A DNA stretch of 64,000 nt from Ignelater luminosus (lineage: Eukaryota > Arthropoda > Insecta > Coleoptera > Elateridae): the NCBI GenBank assembly GCA_011009095.1, contig VTPC01090436.1, positions 62,001 through 126,000 on the forward strand, given 5' to 3'. The notes beneath the pieces were generated by a model. It did no database searches, was not told the origin of the DNA, and saw only the letters and a program-made list of their open reading frames with translations. Below, piece by piece: positions 23,077 through 35,671 of the stretch. A program made the position numbers and the translations under genes. The stretch's first letter is position 1; the number at the start of each line of letters is the position of its first letter.

Positions 23077-23360
23077 TGTTGTTGAGAAAAGTAATATTGT
23101 AGCGAAGCAACATTTCGCACGCAGCCATTCACAACCGAAGCAACATTTAGAACGCAGCCAGCGCCAACCGAGTTTGCGCCGTGTAGTCAGTACGGGTCGG
23201 CAGTGCCCCGACTGCTTATAAAAACCGCTACGCAGACCACATTCATTCATTCATTCATTCATTCTCTGTATTCTACTTACGAATAAATCATGATTATGTA
23301 TATTAGCACAATAAATACTTTGTTTTATTTTGGAAATAAATTATTTCTTTAAAAGCAACA
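23077..23360 (+). mobile_element. Candidate copia-like solo LTR
   Basis: The block starts TGTTGTTGAG and ends AAAAGCAACA, the TGTTG...CAACA ends typical of Ty1/copia LTRs. The flanks GATGA and GAAGA match at four of five positions. Inside are a GC-richer upstream part, a TATA box (CTTATAAAA near 23214), an (ATTC)6 microsatellite at 23241-23264 and AATAAA hexamers. No retroelement genes adjoin it. Confidence 0.5.
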
Positions 23361-26300
23361 GAAGAGTTTATTTATTAGTAACCGTACCTTTTTTCTAATC
23401 AAATCTAACGTTTCAATATTACATAACTATAAATGCATATTAAAAAATAAAGCTTGTATATGCATATCATACTCCATTAAAAAATAATACAAATTGCTCA
23501 CCATTTTTCTGCTGTAATTTATGTGTAGAACTTTACATATAGACTAAATGGAATTCATCAGTAGATGCTTATAAGAAGATTGGCAATTACATTTCTCGAC
23601 CAACTGATAATTTTATTTTGGTGCTAAATGTTTGAATATTTCTATCAACAGATGAAGTTATTCTTATCAGCCACAAAGATAACCTGAAATAAAAGTTATA
23701 ATTAATCCATAAACATATTATCACACCAATTAGATATAAAATTCTGTACTATTACTTAAATTAAATGGTAAATAAGAAAAGTATATTTTTTGCAATTAAA
23801 GAATACTTCACAATGATCCTGTTCTTCCTTTATTCAAATTAAAAGTTTTTAAATTTAAGTTGGTTAACTATTAAAATTTTGAAAATTACAACTTGATTGC
23901 ATATTGTTACTGTAATTAATATCTCTGTATCTTAAACATGTTATAAATGATAAGCTTTCTGGAAACACCGTTTAGTATAACACAATATACAAGGTGGGTC
24001 AAGTTCAATGTACCTGCAAGTATCTCAAAAAACAGAATAACCAAAAAAAAGTTGAATACATAATTATTCACACCTTTGTTTTTAAATTGATGTTTTGAAA
24101 ATTTCCTTGATAATAAAGCTATAATAGTAAAATACATTTTAAAGTACATAGTCAAATCTTTATAACTTTATTTGTTAACTAAATCATACATAAAAGAAAA
24201 ATTGAGTTTTTTTCTGAGTTATCTCAAATCTAAAGAAATTAGAAAATTTATGAAATAACGTTGTCCATAGAATTGCAACAATTGCAGAGTGATGGCAAAC
24301 AAATTAATGTAATTGTTCCTTCCAATTCCACGATTGGTGTTATTTTCCCTTTAATTTTTTATCTAAAAAGGAATGCTATCCAGCCATTTGTCGTCACTTT
24401 CATGAAACTTGGCATAATGTTCAACGTCCTAATGCATGTTACAGTAGAATTAGCTGCATAAAACCATCATAATTATAACACTTTTTAATTTACACAGTCT
24501 GTATTGAAATTAGATAAGAGATAAAATTCTTTTGAAAATATTTTGTCTGTTGAGAGAAATCTGAAAACTTTTTTTATTGATTTTGTGCATTTTTAGTATG
24601 TAGCATTAGTAAAACTAAGATCACATTAACAAGTGTATGACGTCATCAGTATATTTTATAAAACTTTGATTCAGTGAAATATACTATAAATATTCTAGAG
24701 GCAAGCATAATATTGTAACATCCAGCACTGTTAGGGTAATGCCAGTATGTTTATTAATTTCTTTGGAATTATGGATCTTAACCCTATACCTTCTTTCACT
24801 GACAATATTATTAAAAGAGATGAATGGAAACATGGGAATTACTTCATTTAGTAAAAATTTCGTCGAAAATCATGGTGTAAAATTCCATTTTTAAGAAAAG
24901 TGCGATTCTCAAATTTGGATATCTCAAAGACTATCACAGATAGAAAAAAAATTATAGAATTAATTTTGTAGGAAATTTAGTCAGCTACAATTTTGTATAT
25001 AGTTACTTTTTTGCTAGGACCAGCCGTTTTTGAGATATCAGATAAAAACAAAAAAAAAGACATATTTTGCTCTGCGCATGCGCGTTCCCGACCTCGTAGG
25101 ACTGAGCACTTTTGACACAATCATCCCCTAGCACACCTCAACACATCCCAAAAGTCAAAAATTCTGTCTCGAATGCCATCTAGAAGCCGTTTTTGAGCGT
25201 TCGTTGACTGGGCTATTAGGTTAGCAATTTGATAAGGGTTAGATTTTTCTTATCACAATTTGGTAATTGTAATTTAGATTCGACCTTTATTTATTAAGTT
25301 TCAACTTTTCCTACATTTTGTATATGATATTCAGATAAGTAGCCAGGTGTAATTTGATAGATGTTAAATTTTTACTTGTTCATTTCTCTAACAGTAGCCC
25401 ATGTGTGGTTGATCTTTTGTTTTTGGTTTAGCCAAAATGAATTGAAGTTAGGATTTCTGTACCAGCTCATCTGTAAAGCTTATTTGGTCACTAAATTGTA
25501 AATTACAAATATGTCCTTGTGAGAGGTGGGATCTTATACATTGTTACTCTAATATTGCTACTTGATCATGTTGTGGGTTATCAGAAATTTCATTCAAGTC
25601 TCCTATTGATTACTTAAATATTTAATTTTCAAGATCCGAGATTTCCATTGGGGGGAGTTCGCCTCGGCGATGATAGATGTGCGTCACACAGGCAAAACTG
25701 AGTTGGGTGGAAGTTTTCTTCTAGGCAGTCTCGCTGTCAATAACGGTGACAGGGATGCTTCAATTTTCTGAGTTTGTGACAAGCCTCAAATCCAGCAAGG
25801 GTAAGTGGGTTTTGTTTTTTTTGATCTCATGGGAGATTTTGTTTCTTTTAGCTTGTTACTGCAGCTTAAAAATTGCGGTTGTTTCATTAAGGTTTTCTTC
25901 GCACAGTAGGAAGATAATTTTAGTTGCTGTGGAATGTTACGCAACCTCATGGATTCCGTTCTACTCCCGATCAACTTATCTGACTTGGATGTTTGTCTTC
26001 GTTCCAAGTAGAATCGCTGGCTGATGCATGAAGGATGGAGTGCCTGTGCACTGGCATACTTCTTATCAGTTAGTTATCTTTATCAACATGACCATTAATC
26101 TTTGAATTTCTACAAATTTAAATTTATTAAATTTAATCTAGTTTCTAAATTTTTCGTTTTTTGTATTTTATCTTAATTCACTTGAACACATTCTGACGAA
26201 GATTTTTTTTTTAATTAACAGAGAGATTCAAAAAAGAGAAGATTTAAAATTCTTATGATTTAATAATTAGTTGTTGGTTTAAATAAAACCACAATAGAAA

Positions 26301-26557
26301 TAGAAAATAAAAATAAACTTGTGTGTGTTAAGAGGATTTGGTTTTTCATGTAGTTTCGTTACATTTCTTTCTGTCCCTAATTATAGCGCTAAAAATTCAG
26401 GGTATCAGATCTCATTGTAAGCCTGTTTTTTTCTTCTCTCTAACTCTTAGTTAGCATTTCATAAGTTTCCGGTTCAAAAATATTTTCTTATTATATATTT
26501 ATGATTTTTCTCCGTTTAAGAAATTTTTATTTTTTTGATTTTAAATTTTGACAATCA
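23361..26557. other. Long AT-rich stretch without a recognised gene
   Basis: I found no supportable gene. Open frames at 23916-24155 (minus), 24261-24461 and 25746-26024 (plus) lack recognisable motifs. Text near 24603-24640 shares TAGTAAAACTAAGATCA with the hairpin at 8707-8826, suggesting a dispersed repeat fragment. Confidence 0.3.
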
Positions 26558-26565
26558 ATTGTATG

Positions 26566-27545
26566 CAGTGGCGTAAATGGGGAACGCAAAAGCCCGCACT
26601 GCGGGAGGCCCGAAGGATTGGGGGGCCCCCACAGTCGTTTACAGATATGAAATAAAAATAGTCATAATAATTAGAAAAGTCTGGATAAGCGAGATTTTTA
26701 CTGCCCTGTTCATTTTACTTTTCACTTTCAACTAAAATCTCTATTATGTTGTCAGGTAAAGTGTACGCGTTTTTTCGTGAGCTGTGACCTTGATTACACA
26801 GAAACCAAAAACTGCTTAAAAGATCCTTAATAATCATATTTTATACAATTTTACTTGTGTTGAAGATGGAACAATAACATCTCTACAAATACGTGAAATA
26901 TGCATGTATAAAACGTGAATATTAAGGATCTTTCAAGCAATTTTTGGTTTCTATGTAATCAAGGTCACAGCTCATTAGAAAACGCGTACACTTTAGTCGG
27001 TTTATAGCAATTTGCCGGAAGTTATATTTCCGTTGTACAGTTCTTCGGTATTTTCGTATTTATTGCACATTGTCGATATCTTAGAAAAAACCCTGTCTTG
27101 GAAATGGGCAATAATATCCGTTGGCGTTAATTATAGTATCTAAACAAATTTAAAATATTTCTTGCCAGTTAAGATTCAGAATTCACTTATTTAGAACAAG
27201 TCAAATAAGTGTCATTATTAAATTCGGTCAAATACTTCTAAATTTTATTTTAAAAAGAATAAGTTACATGTAAAGAAAGTTATTGAAAATTTGCCAACAG
27301 GAAAACTAGACAAGTGTCTATATAACAATGTATTTAATACATTAAATCTTGTAACACATGAATGCGCTTTGTAGCTAGTTTCTAATAAGACTACCTTGTA
27401 AATAAATAAACAAATAAAAACCAAAGCCTAATTTGTAATTTGTCTTTGCGTAAGTTTTTTTTAAATATTATGTTGCATCGTGAAATACTAAGGGCCCTTG
27501 AAATTATGTTTGCAGAAGGGCCCAAAAATTATAGTTATGCCACTG
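26566..27545. mobile_element. Non-autonomous hAT element, duplication ATTGTATG
   Basis: The left end is CAGTGGCGTAAATGGGG and the right end is its partial inverse, TATAGTTATGCCACTG. The perfect 8-bp duplication ATTGTATG is at 26558-26565 and 27546-27553. GGGGCCC-like blocks lie near both ends. The body has no transposase and contains the nested 235-bp palindromic element at 26759-26993. Confidence 0.9.
26759..26993. mobile_element. Palindromic MITE nested in the hAT element
   Basis: The outer ends AAGTGTACGCGTTTT are inverted copies and TA flanks both sides. The arms stay complementary for about 75 bp, with shared GAGCTGTGACCTTGATTACA and AAGATCCTTAAT-type text, around a roughly 80-bp centre. 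It is a TA-inserting MITE of the Tc1/mariner type by target site. Confidence 0.82.
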
Positions 27546-27553
27546 ATTGTATG

Positions 27554-28291
27554 TATGTAGTATAAATCAAATCACTTAAAAAGTGATAAGATTTAACTTA
27601 TTTATAGGAATTTTCTTTGAAGATTTGGATTATTCATTTTATTGACTGTTAGGAAATTTATTAATACTATTTAAAATTTTTACTATTAAATTTACTTCAT
27701 TTCTAATTAAATTTTTCAATTTTTTTGGATGGCCTTAGGTAATTTACATATTGTTTTTTGAATTTTGTAAAATTTCTTGAAGATTGTGTTGTTTTTCCTT
27801 TGGAAAAACTGGCGCCCTTAGTAATCGGTTCCTTCAATATATGTATTAAATATATTTTCTGTGTTTTATTAAATGTATGACTTCTTATTCTCACTCAAGG
27901 CCATCCACTGAGTTTAGCCAAACTAAGACCAGTAGCATCTTAGTTATTTTATACTAGCTCAAGTTCATAAATATTATAATGTAAGGTTATGTTATTACAA
28001 CATAAAAAGTTTTTCTCTAGAATCTGTGGTTAAGCGTTGTCAGAATTATTTCCAGACACCCTGTATATGAGACTTTTAGAAAGAGTTCTCTTTTGCTGTA
28101 CTAAACAGTCCTATACTTATTCCATTTGAATTTATCCAGGAAGTAAATACATAAGGGGTATCTGAGTACCAAAATGTAGTTATTAGTAATAACTAGAGCT
28201 AGGAAGTTGGTGCAGTAAAAACTGATAACATGCAATATAAATAATGAACTGATAATGAAAATTTTGTGTATTTTTACTTTTTAATATTTAT
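27554..28291. other. Intergenic, nothing recognised
   Basis: AT-rich sequence. An open frame at 27703-27894 (minus) shows no recognisable motif. An ACACCCTGTATA end-like sequence near 28056 hints at a repeat border, but no partner was found. Confidence 0.3.
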
Positions 28292-29114
28292 TTACAGATG
28301 ATTAAAATTAACAATAACATACATTTCCAAATTTTTATCTACAAAACTATGACGTCTGTCATCTAATATATTTTTAAATATGGAAAATGATCTTTCCACC
28401 TCTACTGATGTAAGGGGAGCATAAGTATAACAACTAAGTCGAAAAGGGTCCATATCCGAAGGAATGTTTCCAATATCAAAATTTTTCATTTGTTTTAATC
28501 CAGAATTGTTTCCAAATACATTTTCAAATTTTTGTTAGAGAACTTTCCCTTCTTTCCCAGGGACAATCTTTAGTTTTTCTTCAACAAATGAAAGCTTTTC
28601 CAGTTGGTCTTTTAAAGTCATTCCTCTTGTTTCTAATGCCTCCATGATATCAGGGAGGAACTTTATATAGCTTTTGATGAAAGCTAACTGTACTGTGTTT
28701 TCTTTCCAATGTATTTTTCTAAAAACTGGCGGAATGCATCACAATTTAATTTACTAAGGGGGATATCGGCACGAATAAATGCTGAACACATATCTTGAAA
28801 ATAGCTGTCCTTTTTTGACAATAGATTTGTTAACAGTTGTTATTTAGAAATCTTGTTTCGTTGGAGAGATGCAATATGTGACGCTAAAATAGAATAAACA
28901 GTATTGAAAAAAATATTGAAATTAAAATTACATAATATTATGTACCTGTCGTACAGTGAGCATCAATTTGCGATTTTCAATCAGAACCTACATGCTTAAA
29001 GCAAACATTGCAATATACCACTTTTCCATCCGTGGTAAATACTTCTTTTTTGATATTATAAGGTGTAATCCACGAACGCAATTTACTACTAAATGACTGC
29101 GCTACTTTTGGCAT
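28292..29114 (-). pseudogene. hAT-like (CGGBP1-related) transposase, decayed
   Basis: The minus strand opens at 29114 with MPKVAQSFSSKLRSWITPYN, followed by VVYCNVCFKHVGSD and a premature stop, then CTTG at a splice-like GTACAT. The CxxC and later H correspond to a BED-type zinc finger. Further on are FQDMCSAFIRADIPLSKLNC and FRQFLEKYIGK, typical of CGGBP1-like hAT proteins. After frameshifts the C-terminal piece 28489-28292 reads YAPLTSVEVERSFSIFKNIL, a hAT dimerisation motif. The catalytic middle is missing. The family match is from recognised motif order, not a search. Confidence 0.72.
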
Positions 29115-29662
29115 TGTCGCGAGTTTTAATTCAGCTTACACTAAAATCACTTTGCTAAAAGTAACACACACTGCTACACTGCAAGCTGCAACCGACAAGC
29201 AAAAGTTGGCCTCACCACCGTTAAGCAAGAGTATCAAGACTTGACCGAAATTCTAAACCCTTTTTGTGAATATTGCACAAAGATAGGAGGTACCTAGTCT
29301 TTTTACTATAGTATGTACAGTTTTAAGGTGACTCATCTTCAGGTACATTTCTTTCTTAATACAAAACCAGAAAAATATCTGTAACTTTGGCACATATTTT
29401 ATTACTTAAAGAACTTTTTATTGTTGGTGTCAGGTTCGATCTCAGCAGGTAGCAAATGGCTTTTGGCAAATAATTGCCGGTATCCTTTCAACTTAAAAAT
29501 ATGTCTTCGTTTTCTTTTAGAATTATAAATTTTTGTTACTGTTTAAAATAGTCCAAGTTGGCAACAATGCGGTTTAAAGTTGCTTGTATGCTTTGGGCGA
29601 AGAATACAACACAGAAAGAAACGGGAATTTTTCGATTATGTAAAAACGTTCTTTTAGTGAAA
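29115..29662. other. Intergenic, nothing certain
   Basis: A B-box-like GGTTCGATCTC occurs near 29433 but has no A box at the right distance. No gene was recognised. Confidence 0.3.
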
Positions 29663-30296
29663 AACACAGGCAGAGCTGTGACCAGTACTCAGTAAAAGTA
29701 CAGGGAGTAACCAGTATCCAGTATCAAACCATGAATCTTTTACTTGCAGTACTTAGCACCAGTACTTTTCAATAGTACTTGGAATATTCAGTAAAGTACT
29801 GGAAATCAAAACTTTGCAGTATCAGTATTAAGTAAATACTCTTTAGATATTTCCAGTACTTCTGAGTACTTAAGATTACTTTTAAGTACTGGCAGTAGTT
29901 TCAAGTACTGCAAGTACTTTCTTAAAAGGTAGAGTACCAGTACTGCAAAGTAAGTATCTTTACTATTTGATTTTATATGAGAATGTTACCGAATAGAAAC
30001 TTCAGACTGTCTTTTTACTTTTTGAGTGACAATCAAGGTACATATTGATGTCTTATTAGTCAATATACTAAAAAAGAATTTTAACATAATAATGATATTA
30101 AACAGAAACTTATAAAATAAATTGTTTTAATTATGTTTTATATAATTTGTCATATTTTCTGTTTTTTCAAATTATCAATAATAATTATCGATATATAAAA
30201 CTACAAAAGATATATGTAAATATATTTTAATAACAATTTGTACCACAATTTAAGTTTCTAAAAACAAAGTAAATTAGGAAATAAAATTAAGAAATA

Positions 30297-31387
30297 AAGG
30301 GTTTTCCAATAAGAGGTGTTATTTTGAATAGCCCGCTATTTCGGTAGATGTCATTTTTGAAGCTATCATTTTTTGACATTTGACAAGTAGAAACTACGCC
30401 ATTAATAAATATGGAACGATACACGCTTCAACGACGCATTGAAATTATTAAAATTCACTATAAAAATGGTGAAAATTTGGCAGAGACGGTTCGTAAAACT
30501 CGAACATTTTTGGGTCACCGTGAAGCACCTTGTCGGACCGCAATACAGAAATTGGTGAAAATATTCGAGCTCTTGGGACAAGTTAGTGATGTGAAGAATA
30601 AAACCCGTGCACGTCGCTCAAGAACAGCCGAGAATATTGCTGTTGTAGCCGAAAGTGTTAAAGAAAACCCAGGTTTGTCCATTCCTCGTCGTTCTTTGGA
30701 ATTAGCCATTCCACAAACGTCATTACACCGTATTTTGCATAAAGATTTGGGTCTTAAGGCTTATAAAGTCCAGTTAACACAAGAACTCAAGCCGGCCGAT
30801 CATCAACAACGTCGTGTCTTTGCTGATTGGGTCGTTGAAATGCATGAAAATGATCCAGAATTCCATCGAAAAATCATCTTGAGTGATGAGGCCCATTTTT
30901 ATGACCGGAATTGGATGGTATTGATCTGGACAACGTTTACTTTCAACAAGACGGCGCTACGTGCCACACAAGCAACGAAACCATTGATCTTTTACGGAAA
31001 AAGTTTCCGGACCGTGTTATCTCTCGAAGAGGTGATCACAATTGGCCACCGAGATCTTGTGATTTAACACCTTGCGACTTCTTTCTTTGGGGCCACGTGA
31101 AAGAGAAGGTCTACGCCAACAGCCCAGCGTCGATTCAAGACCTCAAAGATGGAATTCGTGAGGCTATCGAGGACATAGGGCAGCCACTTTGCGATTTGGT
31201 TATGGAAAATTTCATGAAAAGGATATTGTCCTGTAAGCGTGGTCGTGGTGGTCATTTGCCTGATGTTATTTTCCACTATTAACGGCATACCTTCCTCTTT
31301 ATAATGAAATAAACATCCGATCATTTATATTAAAAAATGGCACTTTTCTTTGAATATCAAAATAACACCTCTTATTGGAAAACCCTA
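30297..31387 (+). mobile_element. Tc1/mariner-superfamily element, copy 2 (internally deleted)
   Basis: Same family as 14318-15596, with TA flanks and ends starting AAGGGTTTTCC; the last right-end base is changed. The transposase starts at 30411 and keeps the PRRSLELA segment missing from copy 1. About 220 bp are deleted between SDEAHF and the ELDGIDLDNVYF region, at a short ATTT-containing junction near 30897-30903, and the frame shifts there. The remaining C-terminal frame continues to GRGGHLPDVIFHY at 31282. It cannot encode active transposase. It lies inside the 4.4-kb hAT element, so it is the younger insertion. Confidence 0.92.
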
Positions 31388-31499
31388 TATATACAAAAAG
31401 GCTAAGCTAACTCAAAAGTATAACCCTTGTTTATATGTATAACTAACAAGGATATTATTTACTAGGTATATAAAAGACTCGTATTGCTTTTCAGTAACA

Positions 31500-32144
31500 T
31501 CAATTTCTCAAAATTGGTATCACTGAGTGCGTGACATCTTGGTGCGTTGATAATTTGTACAAATGAAATAGTCGCTCCACAGGGGCAGAAGATGGTAAAA
31601 TACAGTTGTATTTTGTGAATAATTTCTTTATAACCTCATAATCGTTCAACATTGCCAAGTTTGTTCTTTTATCATTTAAGTACTTCAACAATTCAAATTC
31701 GAACTGAGTTTGGAATGTTTCATTTGACGGCAGCACTGCCAGCGTAAAAATTTCATTGTCCTCTTTAAAATCAAAAAACGTATCTTCAGCATTTTCACTG
31801 ACAACCATCTCAGAATCTCCTAATTCTTTAAAGTTCAAAGCGACATCGAGTACTCAAGACTGAATATCTTTTGCAGATATTTGAACGTCTGTATCTCTAA
31901 AGACGTTATACCACCTCATCTTAAATCTCTTATATTGGAACTTAAAGATTTCATTGAATCGTCTTTGTATGGATTCTAAGACGTAATCTAGAGGCTTACA
32001 CAATTGTTTAATGTATCCCGCCAGTTTTATTTTTTCAAGTTTTGTATACATAGATACAACGTTTGGAAGAAGGTACCCATAATAAGTATTTTGATCACCT
32101 TGGAGAAAATCAAGGGTTTCCAGTAGAGAGATTATTTTATACAA
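31500..32144 (-). pseudogene. hAT transposase remnant with dimerisation domain
   Basis: The upstream minus-strand frame (32144-31854) reads LDFLQGDQNTYYGYLLPNVV, the conserved middle segment of hAT transposases. The downstream frame (31838-31500) reads ELLKYLNDKRTNLAMLNDYE and KYNCILPSSAPVERLFHLYK, the C-terminal hAT dimerisation region. In the family the last motif continues as ERLFS; here S is H. The two frames are separated by a stop. The N-terminal BED finger and catalytic start are not recognisable. It is the transposase remnant of the surrounding 29671-34115 element. Confidence 0.8.
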
Positions 32145-32784
32145 AGTTCCAATTGAAAATTATTTACAAGTTATTCATTACCACTGTGACTGGCTTTTGC
32201 AAAATCAATAAGCTTAGGTATATTCCTTTGTAATCAACTCAATTGTTAAAAAAATTTTAAAAATTAAACATCTTTTATAATTAGAGATTGGATTTTGAAG
32301 CAAAAAAGATCAAAAAAGGCCAGTAAAAGATCTAAGAAGAACAGAAACAAAAAAGAGCACTAAGAAATTACAAAATGAGTTAGAAGCACTTTAAGAAAAT
32401 ATAATAAAAATATAATAGAAAAAAATGTATAAAGGAAGAAATAACATACCAAAAATAGGTAATAGTATTAACAAGAACAACAAAACTCAGTATTAAGGTT
32501 TTACTGTTTAAGATTCCTTGTTTTATAAAAGCACCATAAATTTTTCACTTGTAATCCTAATATTCCATCTTTTTGAATAGCCTGCCTGACCATAGCTTAA
32601 TCTTCTTATCTGAGAATTTTAACCATCAATGTGTATCATCACCTTTATACGAATCTTCCATAAATTTTGTGCCATAAAGGGCTTATAAAATCTATGTGGA
32701 TTGGTTCTTGTGACCCATTTGCACTTACAGCTCAACAAAGCATTTGGAGTTTTAAATTAAATTCTAAGAAGGATGGCATGGAAG

Positions 32785-32986
32785 CAGGGCCAGCTGAAGA
32801 ACGGAAAATTATTAATTCTTTGTATCGATATATTCAGAACAAATAAAATTTCTATTTTTTTCTAAATATTTAAAATAAACAAATTAGACTATGTCTAAAA
32901 AAAAACAGTGTGTTTCTTCTTTTTTTATTTTAAGGGCCCGCAAAGTCTTGCTGCCCTGGACCCCGCAAAACTTCCAGCCGGCCCTG
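32785..32986. mobile_element. 202-bp hAT-type MITE
   Basis: The ends are CAGGGCCAGCTGAAG and, inverted, CAGGGCCGGCTGGAAG. The flanking 8-mers CATGGAAG (32777-32784) and CATAGAAG (32987-32994) match at seven of eight positions. It has no coding capacity and is inserted inside the larger hAT element. Confidence 0.75.
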
Positions 32987-33062
32987 CATAGAAGTAAACT
33001 ATAAATGAACGATTTGAAGACATGGACGTCTGCTCGATGATTTACAGGAGGGGGGGGGGGGG

Positions 33063-33162
33063 NNNNNNNNNNNNNNNNNNNNNNNNNNNNNNNNNNNNNN
33101 NNNNNNNNNNNNNNNNNNNNNNNNNNNNNNNNNNNNNNNNNNNNNNNNNNNNNNNNNNNNNN
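33063..33162. other. Assembly gap of 100 N preceded by a poly-G run
   Basis: The sequence immediately left is an uninterrupted run of G, so the gap probably reflects a difficult homopolymer or a scaffold join. The true distance is unknown, which also makes the length of the 4.4-kb hAT element uncertain. Confidence 0.99.
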
Positions 33163-34123
33163 GTCTAATTTAAGAAAAACAAAGAATGAAATGCTGTTAA
33201 ATTAAACATTTTAGGTAGAAACTTTTAACTTTCTTGTTTGAAGTATCACGAGAGCAACAAAAACACAAGTCAAAGGTACCCTTGGAATTTTCAAGTTTTT
33301 TTCTTAGATTAATCCTGAATTTGAAATGTGAAATGTCTTTGTTTTTTGTTTTACTTTTTAATTATGTATGTATATGAAACTATCAAAGACAGTAAATTCA
33401 GAATTCATGGGTATTATTTGTTTTCTTAAAAAGCATACCGACATTTTAAATTTTACATTTTATGGAATAACTTAAAAAATAATTGGGAAGATATGAGAAA
33501 CAAACAAAAAAGATTATCAAAATAAGGAAAAAAAATTGTAGGAGCAAAAAGGGCGAAAAATAGCAAACTAAGGTTTTGCCTTGTACTGTGCTAATCATGT
33601 AACGACCAGGTTTTACAGGTTAATGCGATGATAGTTATGAAAATAAAGTCTCTCTTTTCCTCCCTAAATGCTAAATAAGTAGCACCTGGATTATTTCTAT
33701 ATAAAAAAGTAATACTGGAAGTGCTTTAGTAAACTACTTAGAGTATTTATAATTTTACAGTACTTTTCACTACTGGGAGTACTTAAATACTGGAAGTAGC
33801 TTATATTTTTACAGTACTTGTACTGGAAGTGCTTCAGTAAACTACTTGGAGTTTTTATAATTTTACAGTACTTTTCGCTACTGGGAGTACTTGGATACAA
33901 TACTGGGAGTAGTTTATATTTTTACAGTACTTTTTTAAGTAACAAGTAGTACTTGTTAAAAATTCTAAAAGAAAAGTACCAGTACCAGTACTTTGTAGAT
34001 AGAATACTGGAAATTCCAGTACCAGTACAGCAATATTAAAAGTACTGAAAGTAAACTACTTAAAGTACTTATACGACTGATTACTGTATTTTTTGTACTG
34101 AGTACCTCAACTCTGAACACAGG

Positions 34124-34871
34124 TACACAAAAAAAAATAGTTTTCAAATTTCAAAATGTGCAATATATAACAGAAAATAAACTTGTATAAGCCATAAAAA
34201 TCTTGAAAACCACGAACATGCAATAATCAAAGAGAAATACTAAAACGTGCAACATAAAATCTTATTAGAGAATTCGTAATCAACAGATTGATAAAGATTT
34301 ACTATGCAAACTTCAAATATGTTAAGCAACAAAAACATGCATTATCATGAACTTCTTAGCTCTAGTAATAACTAAATAACCTATTACAACTTTTGTTTAT
34401 TAACCATTGAAGTTTTTTAACTTTATTATTTAAATAATTCGGTACCTTCTAATTTATAGTATTTCTTAACGTTTATTAAACTATAAAGCCATGCAAATTT
34501 ACCTCGGAATTTCTTAGTTTTGTCGGCAATCAAAAACAATGCACAACAGCATGACGATGCGATAATAATTATGATGCAATCTGCCGGTCTGCAAGTGCAA
34601 CAATGGCAACAATTTTTATGATCTTTACGATCTTTACTAATAGATCGTAAAGGATCACTAGCACTAGTTAATTATAAAATTAAACAAATAAATTAATCAC
34701 ATCACAGATTCCTAAAAATTTTTAGTTTTTATTAAAAGAAAAACATAACCAAAATTTGTGTAAATAAACTTAACCTCAATTATGTGTTTCCATTTCCAAC
34801 TGCCAAATGTCGAAAAGCAAGATTTTAAACAACTGTTGAAGAACCTATTAATTTTTATATAATTTAAGAAA
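34124..34871. other. Upstream region of CAMLG, no separate gene
   Basis: AT-rich sequence that should contain the CAMLG promoter and 5' UTR. A repeated GATCTTTA/GATCGTAAAGGATC motif (34620-34658) forms a small inverted repeat. No coding region was recognised. Confidence 0.3.
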
Positions 34872-35671
34872 ATGTCAGATAGAAAAGCTCGTCGTGAAGC
34901 TAGAATCCGGAAAATTCTGGAAAATTCCGAAAGTCGTTTAAAAAAGATAGTAACTAGCAATGACATTTCTGAGGGTAAGTTTCTCTGTTCAAGTCATTCT
35001 AACCTTTTAAGTATTCTTACATTTCAGGTGAACACCAAATTGAATGCAAGGCAGAGCTTGTAAATAATTCAAACTCTTTGGATCTAGAAAGAGATGTCAG
35101 TGAACAAACTGGATTTCCTCCAAACGTAACAACCATTCAAAATGAAATTTTGAAAAACCACATACCGTTTGAGACTAATCAAACAGAAAACCAAAGACGC
35201 AGCAGTGATCTACGAACAATATATCAAAATCCAGTGCCTGATAGTGATTCTGTTTCTGAATTGGAATTTGAAAATTTTGAAGAAAAAACCTTAATATTAC
35301 GTAACTGGGTTATTATTTTTCTGGCATTAGTAGTGAGATATATATTTCTTATTAGTGAACAATATGCACAAATTGTAGAAACTGATATTCTCATCAACTA
35401 TAATATGAACAAGATTTTTATACCATTTTTTATATTTGAAGTAACAGAATTTGTATTTTTTAGGCCATTTATACCGCAGAGTGGTGTACTTAACATGTTA
35501 TTTATGCTAAATATGAGTCTGCACACTGAATACATACATAAAATTATAACAGGTTTTAGAGTAATTGTGAGAGTTGTAAGGGATCTCATGGTTTATTTCT
35601 TCACTTTTGTATGTTTTGATCAAATCTTAAATTTTGTATTAGGAGAAGAGCAAACTGCTACTGTGCCTTAA
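34872..35671 (+). CDS. CAMLG: CAMLG/GET2 subunit of the tail-anchored protein insertase
   Basis: ER membrane protein that, with GET1/WRB, receives tail-anchored proteins from GET3 and inserts them. Two exons, 34872-34974 and 35028-35671, are joined across a 53-bp GT-AG intron in phase 1, giving 248 aa. The cytosolic N-terminus has the basic motif DRKARREARIRKILENSESR (residues 3-22), the GET3-binding helix of this family (RRxxxRxRKxLxNSExR). A polar linker of about 100 residues follows. Hydrophobic segments lie near residues 127-144, 163-180 and 185-197. The conserved C-terminal helix DLMVYFFTFVCFDQILNFV is at about 220-238. Length is slightly short of the mammalian protein because the linker is short. 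The frame is intact and an AATAAA lies 85 bp after the stop. Confidence 0.9.

Larger units (their letters stand above)
29671..34115. mobile_element. 4.4-kb hAT element with AGTACT subterminal arrays
   Basis: The ends are CAGAGCTGTGACC and, inverted, CAGAGTTGAGGTACTCAG. The perfect 8-bp duplication AACACAGG is at 29663-29670 and 34116-34123. About 300 bp at the left (29690-29970) and 400 bp at the right (33700-34110) are packed with degenerate AGTACT/CAGTACTT/AAGTACT units in both orientations. The body holds remnants of a hAT transposase (31500-32144, minus), mariner copy 2, a 202-bp hAT MITE and the assembly gap. The size includes those insertions. Confidence 0.9.

Noticed and set aside
23241-23264. 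(ATTC)6 run considered as a CRISPR-like or regulatory repeat
   Set aside because: Simple microsatellite; no spacers, and CRISPR arrays are not expected in an animal genome.
29425-29450. B-box-like GGTTCGATCTC suggesting a tRNA
   Set aside because: No A box or acceptor stem at the right distance.
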